Assembly (NCBI GenBank): GCA_038229715.1
Contig: JBBROD010000134.1
Coordinates: 1-5,156, forward strand
Reading direction: 5' to 3'
Length of the DNA stretch: 5,156 nt
DNA from: JANMES01 sp038229715
GTDB lineage: Bacteria > Planctomycetota > Phycisphaerae > Tepidisphaerales > Tepidisphaeraceae
The notes below the pieces were generated by a model, which did no database searches, was not told the DNA's origin, and saw nothing but the letters and a program-made list of their open reading frames with translations. Position 1 is the first letter of the stretch; every line of letters starts with the position of its first letter. Below are positions 1 through 5,043 of the stretch, piece after piece. The translations under genes were made by a program, and so were the position numbers.

Positions 1-1
1 C

Positions 2-109
2 CTCCGGGAAACCAACGAGGATCCCAAGCCCTTCACCTGGACCGCCGATCCCGAGAAGATCATCGCCTCGGTCAAGCGCGGGTACCAAGCGTTAGAATCG
101 ATCCACTAG
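2..109 (+). CDS. IS630-family transposase, C-terminal end (partial)
   Basis: The frame starting at base 2 is open to the TAG at 107-109 and gives the last 35 residues of a protein. It contains NEDPKPFTWTADPEKIIASV followed by a Tyr/Leu-rich tail. This is the typical C-terminus of IS630-family (DDE, Tc1/mariner-related) transposases, in which a 'NxxPKPFxWTxxxxxI' segment follows the catalytic core. The DDE residues lie outside the window, so intactness cannot be judged. The stop codon is embedded in the element's terminal CTAG, so the gene runs right to the tip of the insertion sequence, as is common for compact IS630 elements. Family recognition is from memory of consensus sequences; the exact IS name is not known. 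Confidence 0.75.
   Translation, partial: LRETNEDPKPFTWTADPEKIIASVKRGYQALESIH
91..109. repeat. Right terminal inverted repeat of the IS630-type element
   Basis: GTTAGAATCGATCCACTAG closes the insertion sequence. Read inward on the - strand it starts CTAGTGGATCGATTCTAAC. It matches the right end of the small element at 2743-2837 at 17 of 19 positions. IS630 elements duplicate TA on insertion, so the TA at 107-108 is the expected junction and host DNA should resume after it. The left TIR is outside the window. Confidence 0.7.
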
Positions 110-183
110 GGGGTAAGCGCTTAATCACGACCAGTCCTCAGGAACTGATCGAGCGTCTGGCCCGGCAAGACTCAGACCTTTAG
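109..183 (+). pseudogene. Possible 3' remnant of a gene interrupted by the IS630 element
   Basis: Just after the insertion-sequence tip the frame with codons at 109, 112, 115 and so on is open to the TAG at 181-183. It encodes a hydrophilic tail including SPQELIERLARQDSDL. Codon choice is compatible with coding, and a strong terminator hairpin follows 19 bases after the stop, as expected at the end of a gene. I infer that the IS630 element inserted into, or next to, the 3' end of this gene. The remnant is too short to assign a family. It could equally be chance open frame over 24 codons. Confidence 0.3.
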
Positions 184-201
184 ATCATCCCCCAATAGAA
201 A

Positions 202-235
202 AACCCGGCTCCGCTTGACTAGGGCGGGCCGGGTT
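202..235. terminator. Strong hairpin, likely bidirectional terminator
   Basis: AACCCGGC (202-209), a bulged T, and CCGC (211-214) pair with GCGG (224-227) and GCCGGGTT (228-235) around the 9-base loop TTGACTAGG. On the - strand the stem is followed by a TTTTT run; on the + strand by TTAATTCTT-like sequence, a weaker tract. It would end transcription of the remnant gene to its left and insulate the replication operon to its right. The loop carries TTGACT, a good -35 match, but no convincing -10 lies 16-18 bases downstream, so I do not call a promoter. Confidence 0.65.
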
Positions 236-252
236 AATTCTTAAAGGTCGAT

Positions 253-256
253 AGGA
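253..256 (+). promoter_or_regulatory. Ribosome binding site for the ProQ/FinO-like gene
   Basis: AGGA sits 7 bases before the GTG at 264. This supports that GTG as the start, since no in-frame ATG follows until the Met near residue 116. Confidence 0.5.
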
Positions 257-263
257 TTAGCAG

Positions 264-668
264 GTGGATACTACACCTCAAACGCAAATTACGCAACCGC
301 GACGCACCTTGAAGCTAGCGCCAGCGGCTCATGCGGCTGCGGTGAAACGGTTGGGTTTAAAGCCAGGGCCAAATAAGCGCGCCCGGATTAGAGCTGCGGT
401 TGAAGCGATCCAAAGAGAGCTAGCCGCGGCCGTTCCGGACGTGATCGCCAAGCCGAACCACGGCGCGCAGCATCCGCTCGCGATCGGCATCCGTGAAGAT
501 ATCCTCGCCCTGCTGCCCGAACGCGATCCGCGGGCCATCCGCGAGTTCCTTCGCCTCTACTGCCGCAGCCCCCGCTACCGCGCCTTGGTGGCGGCGGGCG
601 CGCCTCGTATGAGCTTGGATGGCCTGGCGACCTACACCGGGCGCATCGCGGTGGAGCCGAGATCGTGA
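264..668 (+). CDS. ProQ/FinO-domain RNA-binding protein
   Basis: A 134-residue protein, GTG start. Residues 1-65 are basic and Ala-rich (KLAPAAHAAAVKRLGLKPGPNKRAR), probably flexible or helical. Residues about 68-122 carry the ProQ/FinO signature: 'HPLAIGIREDILALL', then a helix 'DPRAIREFLRLYCRSPRYRALV' and 'AGAPRMSLDG'. In the family this fold binds structured RNAs such as intrinsic-terminator hairpins and small RNAs. FinO controls plasmid conjugation through an antisense RNA; ProQ is a general RNA chaperone. This copy is shorter than E. coli ProQ and lacks its C-terminal Tudor-like domain. It is the first gene of a coupled operon with a phage/satellite-type primase-helicase and overlaps the next gene by 4 bases (GTGA). 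That context suggests an element-encoded RNA regulator, perhaps of replication or transfer; this role is inference. Confidence 0.8.
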   Translation: MDTTPQTQITQPRRTLKLAPAAHAAAVKRLGLKPGPNKRARIRAAVEAIQRELAAAVPDVIAKPNHGAQHPLAIGIREDILALLPERDPRAIREFLRLYCRSPRYRALVAAGAPRMSLDGLATYTGRIAVEPRS

Positions 669-955
669 GCGCCGCCCGGGCCGCGCGCCGCCACCACAGC
701 CGAGGCCGAAGCCGGATAACCCCGCATATCCGGGTTTGGATGACCGGGTCCGAGATCGCCGCGGACGGACGCTGGATCGCCGTGACATCGATCGAAGTCG
801 ACGGGCGGGAGGTGTTGCGTCCGAGGATTCGTTTCCCCAGACCGCCACGCTTGGAGGTGGACCCCGCGAAGCTGCCGGCGCTGCTGCCGGATTACTTGGC
901 GCAGGGGGTGGTCGCCTTGGCGGCTAAACAAGGTTTTCGAGTGTGGGGAACCTGA
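665..955 (+). CDS. Unrecognised 96-residue protein of the replication operon
   Basis: I do not recognise a family. The start is GTG overlapping the preceding stop (GTGA), with GGAG 8 bases upstream (653-656), and the stop TGA shares its last base with the ATG of the primase gene, so all three genes look translationally coupled. The first 20 residues are very rich in Arg and His. Residues about 20-60 alternate hydrophobic and polar (HIRVWMTGSEI, RWIAVTSIEVDG), suggesting a small beta-sheet domain. The C-terminal third (KLPALLPDYLAQGVVALAAK) looks helical. There is no signal peptide or membrane segment. An internal ATG at residue 26 is a possible alternative start. Its place between a ProQ/FinO-like protein and the primase-helicase suggests a replication accessory or regulatory role, by position only. 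Confidence 0.6.
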   Translation: MSAARAARRHHSRGRSRITPHIRVWMTGSEIAADGRWIAVTSIEVDGREVLRPRIRFPRPPRLEVDPAKLPALLPDYLAQGVVALAAKQGFRVWGT

Positions 956-2808
956 TGACCGAGCCCGATCCTGCTTTCGACATCCCCGCTGAGGCGTTGG
1001 CCGCTGTAACGCCCTCGTATATGCGCGATCACGGGTTGGCTCTCATCGGCCAGGGCTACAGAGACATCATCCCTATCCGCCCCGGTGGCAAGTTCCCTGT
1101 AATCGATGACTTCCTGACGATCACGGTCAACGAAAAGGTCGTAGATCGATGGACGAAGAACGGCCACGCTAAGGACGGCATCGGCCTGCGGGCGAAACAT
1201 TTCCCCGGCTGCGACATCGACTGCCTCGACGCCGCCGTGATCGGCTACATGATGAATTGGATCAGCTGCGAATTCAACTTTCCGCTGTTCCGTTTCGGTA
1301 ACAAGCCGAAGGTGTTGATACCGTTCAGGTCATCGATACCGTTTCGCAAGATCACCGGACGGCACCTGATCGACACCCAGGGGCGCAAGGCGCAGATTGA
1401 ATTCCTTGGCGACGGCCAGCAATACGTCGTTTTCCATACCCACCCTGGCACCGGCAAGCCGTACACGTGGAAAGGCGAAAGCCTTTTCGACGTGCGGGCC
1501 GACGAACTGCCCGAGATCGACGAAGCGCGAGCCCGAGCTATCGTTGGCGCATTCGAGCGCCACTGCATCGCGCAGGGCTACACCGTCAAGGTAGGTGTCG
1601 GCAGCAGCACAGTGGTCGCCCTGCGCGATAAAGACGATCCCTTCGACATCGACGATTTACCGATTCAAAACATCACCGACGATCGTTTCATCGCGATGGT
1701 CGATGAGCTGCCAAACGATGAGACAGTCGACTACGAAGGTCCGGGCTTCACATGGCTGAACGTGATGTTCGCCATCCATCACCAGCTCGGCGACGCCGGC
1801 GAGGATGTAGCCCGGCGATGGGCAGAGAAGTCGCCCAAGCACGAGGAGGAAGCCGGGCGCTTCGATAAGACGTGGAAGTCAGCCGGCAAAAACGCCGAAC
1901 GTCGCAACATCACTGGCCGGTCTATCCTGAAGTGGCACAAGGAATTCGTCGCCGAGGCGAAAGCCCTTGTGGTTGACGACATCGTTGACCGGCTATCTAA
2001 GGCCGACGAAACGACACTTCCGGCGATCGTCGCCGAGTGCCGCGGTATCGACCTCGATACGCTTCAGCGCGAGGGCGTCATAGAAGCCCTGCAGACCGCG
2101 TGGAGGCGAGTCAAAGGCCGGGCGCTGCAACTCGCAAAGGCACGCGCGATGGTGCGCTATACGCGCCCAGACGGAGCGCCGCTGCCGGCATGGGCGAACG
2201 GTTGGGTTTACCTGTCGAGCCCGCACCGTTTCTTCAATATCGCAAACAAGGAAATGCTCAAACCGGAAGCCTTCGGATTAGCCCACGCGGTGCATACGCC
2301 AGGAGTCGACGCGGGGAAGTACGCACTGGAGCGGCTGAGGCTGCCGGTTCACTACGAAGCGGCTTACGCGCCGATGTTGGGCTCCACCTTCCAGATGGAC
2401 GGCCACGCCTACGTCAACACATACAGCGAAGAAGGAATCCCAGCTGTTCCGGCGAAGCTTAGCGCTGCTGACCGGGCCGCCATCGCCCGCGTTGAAAAGC
2501 ATTTCCACAACCTTGTGGGCGATAAACGCGAAGCAGAAATTGCGATCAGCTGGGTGGCCTTCATCGCTCAAACCCGCGACAAATTAAAGTGGGCGCTCGC
2601 GCTTCAGAGCGCCGAGGGTGCGGGCAAAAGCTTGTTGACGCAGCTGATGGCTAACGTCCTGGGGCCGCGCAACGTCGGCACAGTCAGCGCCAGGGTGATA
2701 ATGGAATCGCCGTTCAACGGTTGGGCGCATGGGCACCTTCTAGTGGTGAAAATCAAACGGAAGAGTCCGCCGCAAACTGAGGAATTCTACGGCTTTGCGG
2801 CTCATTGA
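955..2808 (+). CDS. N-terminal part of the replication protein: primase-polymerase, PriCT linker and Walker A
   Basis: An open frame of 617 codons, still translatable. The primase-polymerase (archaeo-eukaryotic primase superfamily) shows the IPIRPGGKFPVI entry near residue 38, GIGL at 75, the metal-binding DID pair (Asp87, Asp89), the basic strand KPKVLIPFR at about 117-125, and QIEFLGDGQQYVVFHTHPG at about 147-165 with the usual 'HPxTGxxYxW' continuation. The PriCT-like stretch has FTWLNVMFAIHHQLGD and a helix ending in GRFDKTWKSA. The helicase begins near 530; Walker A is AEGAGKS at 553-559. After residue 596 the frame runs into the inserted element, adds about 21 foreign residues and stops. 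A truncated product could keep primer synthesis but not ATP-driven unwinding; whether it is made is unknown. Confidence 0.8.
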   Translation: MTEPDPAFDIPAEALAAVTPSYMRDHGLALIGQGYRDIIPIRPGGKFPVIDDFLTITVNEKVVDRWTKNGHAKDGIGLRAKHFPGCDIDCLDAAVIGYMMNWISCEFNFPLFRFGNKPKVLIPFRSSIPFRKITGRHLIDTQGRKAQIEFLGDGQQYVVFHTHPGTGKPYTWKGESLFDVRADELPEIDEARARAIVGAFERHCIAQGYTVKVGVGSSTVVALRDKDDPFDIDDLPIQNITDDRFIAMVDELPNDETVDYEGPGFTWLNVMFAIHHQLGDAGEDVARRWAEKSPKHEEEAGRFDKTWKSAGKNAERRNITGRSILKWHKEFVAEAKALVVDDIVDRLSKADETTLPAIVAECRGIDLDTLQREGVIEALQTAWRRVKGRALQLAKARAMVRYTRPDGAPLPAWANGWVYLSSPHRFFNIANKEMLKPEAFGLAHAVHTPGVDAGKYALERLRLPVHYEAAYAPMLGSTFQMDGHAYVNTYSEEGIPAVPAKLSAADRAAIARVEKHFHNLVGDKREAEIAISWVAFIAQTRDKLKWALALQSAEGAGKSLLTQLMANVLGPRNVGTVSARVIMESPFNGWAHGHLLVVKIKRKSPPQTEEFYGFAAH

Positions 2809-2837
2809 CGGGGTTTCATCTGTTAGATTCGCTCCAC
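2743..2837. mobile_element. 95-bp MITE related to the IS630-type element
   Basis: A non-coding foldback element bounded by CTAG on each side (2740-2743 and 2837-2840), consistent with TA target duplication (2741-2742 and 2838-2839). The left end CTAGTGGTGAAAATCAAAC and the inverted right end CTAGTGGAGCGAATCTAAC agree at 15 of 19 positions. Inside, GCCGCAAA (2769-2776) and TTTGCGGC (2794-2801) form a perfect second inverted repeat. There is no transposase gene. The right end matches the TIR of the IS630-type element at 91-109 at 17 of 19 positions, so mobilisation in trans by that family is the natural explanation. Its insertion shifts the host frame by +1 and supplies an in-frame TGA at 2806-2808. 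Confidence 0.85.
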
Positions 2838-2839
2838 TA

Positions 2840-3343
2840 GCCGTGGTGGAAGAGATCAAAATCAGCGGGCACAATCGGTATACAACTCTCGACCGATTTA
2901 AGTCTCCAATCACCGATGCGGTCGTGCATATAAACGAGAAAAACCGGCAGATGTATATCTGCCCAAACACTCAATCCTACATGTTGACTACGAACCATAA
3001 AGACGCGCTGCCGGTCGACGATAACGATCGCCGCTACTTCATCGTCATGTCGCCGATGCAGACCAGAGAGCAGGTCGAGGCACTCGGTGGACCAGACTAT
3101 TTCGACCCGCTGTTCGCAGCGATCAACAACCACGCGGGGGCGTTGCGCGGCTGGCTGCTCGAATACCCGCTGCATCCCGAGTTCGACGCCAAGTCGCGGG
3201 CACCCGACAGCAAAGGCCGCGACCGGATGCGCTATAACACGCGGTCGGACGAAGATGATTTGTTGAGGCAGTTAATCGACAAGACAACGTCGACGGCATC
3301 ACGCCCAACATCGTGGTTGTCTCGGCCTTCAGCGCCAAGCTAG
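2840..3343 (+). pseudogene. SF3/D5-like helicase C-terminal half (after the MITE)
   Basis: This segment continues the replication gene in the +1-shifted frame. It begins with Walker B (AVVEEIKI), then HNRYTTLDRFKSPITD and a strand with NTQSYMLTTNHKDALPV, the conserved 'TNHxDALPxxxxDRR' block of D5/DUF5906-type helicases. The asparagine is sensor 1 and DRR (DNDRRYFIV) the likely arginine finger. The family function is ATP-driven hexameric unwinding at the element's origin. Without Walker A on the same chain the segment cannot act as a helicase. The frame can be opened by a TTG inside the MITE (2795), but I see no ribosome binding site that would make this a real start. The last 20 or so residues to the stop at 3343 are out of frame owing to the second lesion. 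Confidence 0.8.
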
Positions 3344-3540
3344 CAGATGAAACTGGAATCCTGCCATCACCAACCACGTTGGCGAAGGCGTTGACGAAAT
3401 GTGGTTTTGAGCGCGTGCCTCAGCAAGTGAAGATCAAGGGGGCACCGCAGCGCGTGTGGTTGAAGGATACCGAGCGGGGGACGAAAACCCGCGAGGAACT
3501 CAACAGGTGGATACGCCTAAACCTGGTTAGACCCCTTTGA
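3259..3540 (+). pseudogene. C-terminal winged-helix-like tail of the replication protein, after a frameshift
   Basis: Between about 3259 and 3330 the coding frame moves back by one base: the frame ending at 3343 loses family-like sequence after DDLLRQLID, while the other frame takes up with QDNVDGITPNIVVVSAFSAK and runs to the TGA at 3538-3540. LADETGILPSPTTLAKALTKCGF has the spacing of a helix-turn-helix, followed by a strand-rich piece (VPQQVKIKGAPQRVWLKD) as in the DNA-binding tails of phage primase-helicases. The simplest cause is a one-base deletion near 3280; a sequencing error would look the same. An ATG-like start at 3313 lies inside the domain and is not taken as a gene start. Confidence 0.65.
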
Positions 3541-3572
3541 GGTACCAGGGGGTACCAAGGCAAGACACCCCG

Positions 3573-3626
3573 CTGTTACCTGTAAAAGTGACTGTTTATA
3601 TAGCCATATTACTAAAAAGGTAACAG
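3573..3626. repeat. Inverted iteron pair around an AT-rich spacer
   Basis: CTGTTACCT at 3573-3581 and its exact complement AGGTAACAG at 3618-3626 are separated by 36 bases that are mostly A and T, including TTTATATAG. The spacer is too long for a tight terminator, so paired protein sites around a melting region fit better. Confidence 0.7.
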
Positions 3627-3642
3627 GGTAACAGGGTAACAG
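3619..3642 (+). repeat. Three tandem GGTAACAG octamers
   Basis: Three perfect head-to-tail copies of GGTAACAG with no spacer, followed by a broken fourth copy (GGATAA). The 8-base period is shorter than one helix turn, which is unusual for iterons that each bind a separate protein on one face of DNA; slippage may have expanded the array. Confidence 0.85.
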
Positions 3643-3750
3643 GGATAATAATGTAAGAGAATCACAAAGGGGGATAAATGATTCCTATAGGGAGCAGTTC
3701 AGATTGACCTGTTACCGTTACCTTTAACCCAATAACGCGAGCGTTTCTGC

Positions 3751-3778
3751 GGTACCAGGCAGGTACCAGGCTGTTACC
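3751..3778. repeat. GGTACCAGG pair followed by CTGTTACC
   Basis: GGTACCAGG occurs at 3751-3759 and 3762-3770, immediately followed by CTGTTACC (3771-3778). The left edge of the region has the same order: GGTACCAGG (3541-3549), GGTACCAAGG (3551-3560), then CTGTTACC (3573-3580). The repeated block order, about 210 bases apart, marks the two edges of the origin-like region. Confidence 0.7.
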
Positions 3779-3828
3779 TCCCACCCACCGTGGTTGAGGC
3801 AGAGGTTAGTTTGAAGGAGTTTCGTCCG

Positions 3829-3867
3829 CTCAAGTGATCGCCATAGGACTCAAGTGACGCCATAAGG
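3829..3867 (+). repeat. Direct repeat pair, period 20 bases
   Basis: CTCAAGTGATCGCCATAGG (3829-3847) and CTCAAGTGACGCCATAAGG (3849-3867) differ by one missing T and one added A. They lie in a non-coding stretch, 50 bases right of the last iteron. They could be a regulator or recombinase binding pair, or a small duplication. Confidence 0.6.
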
Positions 3868-4115
3868 TTTAGGCGCGGCTGTCGATTATCGTGCGTCTGG
3901 TTGCGGTGGATGTCAGCTAGTTATCGGCAAGTCGAGAGGGCGGATTATTGCTCTAGGGGAGGGGTACTAAGGAGTCGGATTGACTTACCCTCGGAAACCG
4001 GCCAGGCGATCCACTCGCAGTCCAACCAGAATCGGCATTCTGGATAATCGGACCGGACCATAAACGCATTTCCACATCTTTTTTTTGATTTTCGGGTTTT
4101 TGGCAGATGCTAAAA
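3868..4115. other. Non-coding stretch without recognisable genes
   Basis: No open frame here resembles a known protein. The longest are about 38-45 codons and lack good ribosome binding sites. The right part is AT-rich with an eight-base T run (4079-4086), in contrast to the GC-rich genes on both sides, consistent with accessory or element-edge DNA. Confidence 0.5.
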
Positions 4116-4141
4116 GACCGTTTGGTTGCTAACGGTCATTT
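4113..4141 (-). terminator. Hairpin terminator reading on the - strand
   Basis: GACCGTT (4116-4122) and AACGGTC (4131-4137) form a 7-bp stem with an 8-base loop. Flanking AAA/TTT bases extend it past one mismatch. On the - strand the stem is followed by TTTT, so it suits genes coming from the right; the transporter and phosphatase relics lie on that strand. It could instead be a palindromic operator. Confidence 0.5.
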
Positions 4142-4199
4142 GATACACATACGAAAAATCGAAAAGGAAATGAGGACCATATGTTGATGAGCTAATTGG

Positions 4200-4394
4200 T
4201 TAGCGTTCCGCCTGCCGGATGGTGAATCCGAATCGATGTTCGATTCCACGAAGGTGCTGCAGCGCGCCCCATCGTGGCGAAAAGTTACCCAAAGAAGCCG
4301 AAGTGCGGCGCTGATCTATCTGATGCGCCGGCTCTACCCTAATTCGGCACCACGAAAGTGGAGAATGAAACTTTGTTTGCTCGAGGCTGCTCGG
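4200..4394. other. Unidentified sequence beside the transporter relic
   Basis: Open frames exist on both strands here, but neither product (for example MFDSTKVLQRAPSWRKVTQR on the + strand) matches a family I know. On the - strand the transporter-like sequence stops at about 4395 and this stretch follows, so a deletion or insertion junction probably lies there. Confidence 0.4.
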
Positions 4395-4562
4395 CTGCGG
4401 GATCATCCGTGCGAGACGCCCGATCCACCCGGTGATCCCCAGCACGAGCAGAATGAGACCCAGCATCATGCCGGCTGCAGCGACCTCACCCGGTCGCAGT
4501 CCATCCGTCAGAATGACTGCCGACACGGCCTTCATCGGCATCGGCAGACCGTAGAATAGCCC
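4395..4562 (-). pseudogene. Fragment of a MOT1-type molybdate/sulfate transporter
   Basis: About 56 residues on the - strand, from GLFYGLPMPMKAVSAVI through LTDGLRPGEVAAAG and the membrane helix MMLGLILLVLGITGWIG to RLARMIPQ. This is the early conserved region of the MFS_MOT1 family (PF16983), membrane transporters for molybdate or sulfate related to SulP. Full proteins have some 350-400 residues and about ten membrane segments, so only a small part remains. The family motif is 'PMPVQPMKAV'; here it reads PMPMKAV, lacking three residues (VQP), consistent with a 9-base in-frame deletion between short GCCG repeats. Neither flank resembles the family. Family assignment is from recalled consensus. 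The relic cannot transport. Confidence 0.65.
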
Positions 4563-4713
4563 TCTCAAGCACTCCGAAGCGGGTACCCCGGGGTATCCGC
4601 CCAGCGCGTGACCTTCTCGGCTGTAGGTGGATGTCAATCCGGGTATCATGCAATCGGAGCCGGAGCGCGACGGAGCAAGCAAATGACCGCGACGCTCGAC
4701 GACGAAGTAGCCG

Positions 4714-5040
4714 ATCGCGCGCCACCTCGTCGTTCATGCCCAGCACATCCCGGCGATACCGGCAGTGGACGTGTACCGGGGCGTCTCTCAACTGCTCCAT
4801 CACGGAGCAGAAATGGTCGAAATCCTGGTCGGTCGGGTTCTGCAAATCGACCGGGATATGGATGTACGCCATACCGAGACGGCTGACGCTCGCGGCCTCA
4901 TCCGGCAGCGCCTTCTCATGGGTATGAAGGCCGAGATTGATGACATGCCGGACACCGAGGGCGTGGACGTCGGCGAGTTGCGGTTCGGTCGGCTGGCCGG
5001 ACGTGGTGATTCGCTCGTCGAGACGACGCCATGCGTTGTT
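4714..5040 (-). pseudogene. DUF442-type tyrosine-phosphatase-like protein, catalytic loop deleted
   Basis: On the - strand an open frame reads WRRLDERITTSGQPTE, ADVHALGVRHVINLGLHTHE, KALPDEAASVSRLGMAYIHI, PVDLQNPTDQDFDHFCSVME and QLRDAPVHVHC, then RYRRDVLGM. This is the beta-lactamase-hydrolase-like phosphatase family (DUF442, PF04273; 'protein tyrosine phosphatase family protein'), small cytoplasmic proteins. In relatives the P-loop HCxxxxR and the start of its helix (about 11 residues) lie between VHVHC and RYRRDVLGM; here they are missing, so the Cys is present but the phosphate-binding arginine is gone. A TGA sits directly before AAC AAC GCA TGG at the 5' end with no start codon in frame; dropping one A would join it to a GTG. 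The C-terminal WxPGGxWxxFI region is not found. Two or more lesions point to a pseudogene. Confidence 0.7.
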
Positions 5041-5043
5041 TCA

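Larger units (their letters stand above)
955..3540 (+). pseudogene. Primase-polymerase/SF3 helicase replication gene, disrupted by a MITE and a frameshift
   Basis: This is the whole span of one replication gene now in three reading-frame segments. Deleting the 97-bp insertion (95-bp element plus TA) joins codon CTA (2740-2742) to GCC (2840-2842) and restores the Walker B strand LLAVVEEI. Restoring one base near 3280 joins the frame ending at 3343 to the frame ending at 3540. The corrected length is 2490 bases, a multiple of three, for about 829 residues, within the usual size of phage and satellite primase-helicases. Domain order: primase-polymerase (about 30-200), PriCT-type linker (about 240-320), DUF5906/D5-like SF3 helicase (about 530-720), winged-helix-like tail. 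The ATG at 955 is chosen over the GTG at 943 because it overlaps the previous stop and has GGGGA about 6 bases upstream. The full-length enzyme cannot be made. Confidence 0.85.
3541..3778. other. Candidate replication origin with iteron-like repeats
   Basis: A 238-base non-coding stretch directly after the replication gene. It holds six exact copies of the octamer GGTAACAG or its complement CTGTTACC, at 3573-3580, 3619-3626, 3627-3634, 3635-3642, 3709-3716 and 3771-3778, plus a GTTACC partial copy at 3717-3722. Inverted copies flank AT-rich sequence (3581-3618), and more AT-rich DNA follows (3643-3700), both possible unwinding sites. GGTACCA pairs sit at each edge (3541 and 3551; 3751 and 3762). 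AACGC-GA-GCGTT (3734-3745) is palindromic. In phage P4 and in SaPI/PICI satellites the origin lies beside the primase-helicase gene and has short iterons bound by that protein; the P4 iteron as I recall it (GGTGAACAG) is close to this octamer. Origin function is inferred. Confidence 0.6.

Noticed and set aside
215..244. Promoter with TTGACT at 215-220
   Set aside because: The -35 match is good, but no acceptable -10 lies 16-18 bases downstream and the hexamer is in the loop of a terminator hairpin.
1245..1568. Long - strand frames inside the primase gene
   Set aside because: Antisense shadows of a high-GC coding region; the + strand frame holds the conserved primase motifs.
3621..3650. Similarity to a homing-endonuclease (I-SceI-like) target in TAACAGGGTAACAGGGATAA
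   Set aside because: Only pieces agree, in the wrong order; the octamer repeat explains the resemblance.
3541..3778. CRISPR array
   Set aside because: Repeats are only 8-9 bases, in both orientations and unevenly spaced, without spacer-sized intervals of constant length.
3910..4047. 45-codon + strand frame starting ATGTCAGC
   Set aside because: No ribosome binding site, no family resemblance, and composition like the surrounding non-coding DNA.
3945..4061. 38-codon - strand frame (MVRSDYPECRFWLDCEWIAW)
   Set aside because: Trp/Cys-rich sequence looks slightly protein-like, but there is no ribosome binding site and no recognisable family; kept only as a note.
4184..4245. tRNA-like stretch with GCTAATTGGTTAGC and GTTCGATTCC
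   Set aside because: The D-arm-like palindrome and TTCGATT look suggestive, but the anticodon stem does not pair, only 3 of 5 T-stem pairs form and no acceptor stem closes it. At best a coincidence or an unrecognisable att remnant.
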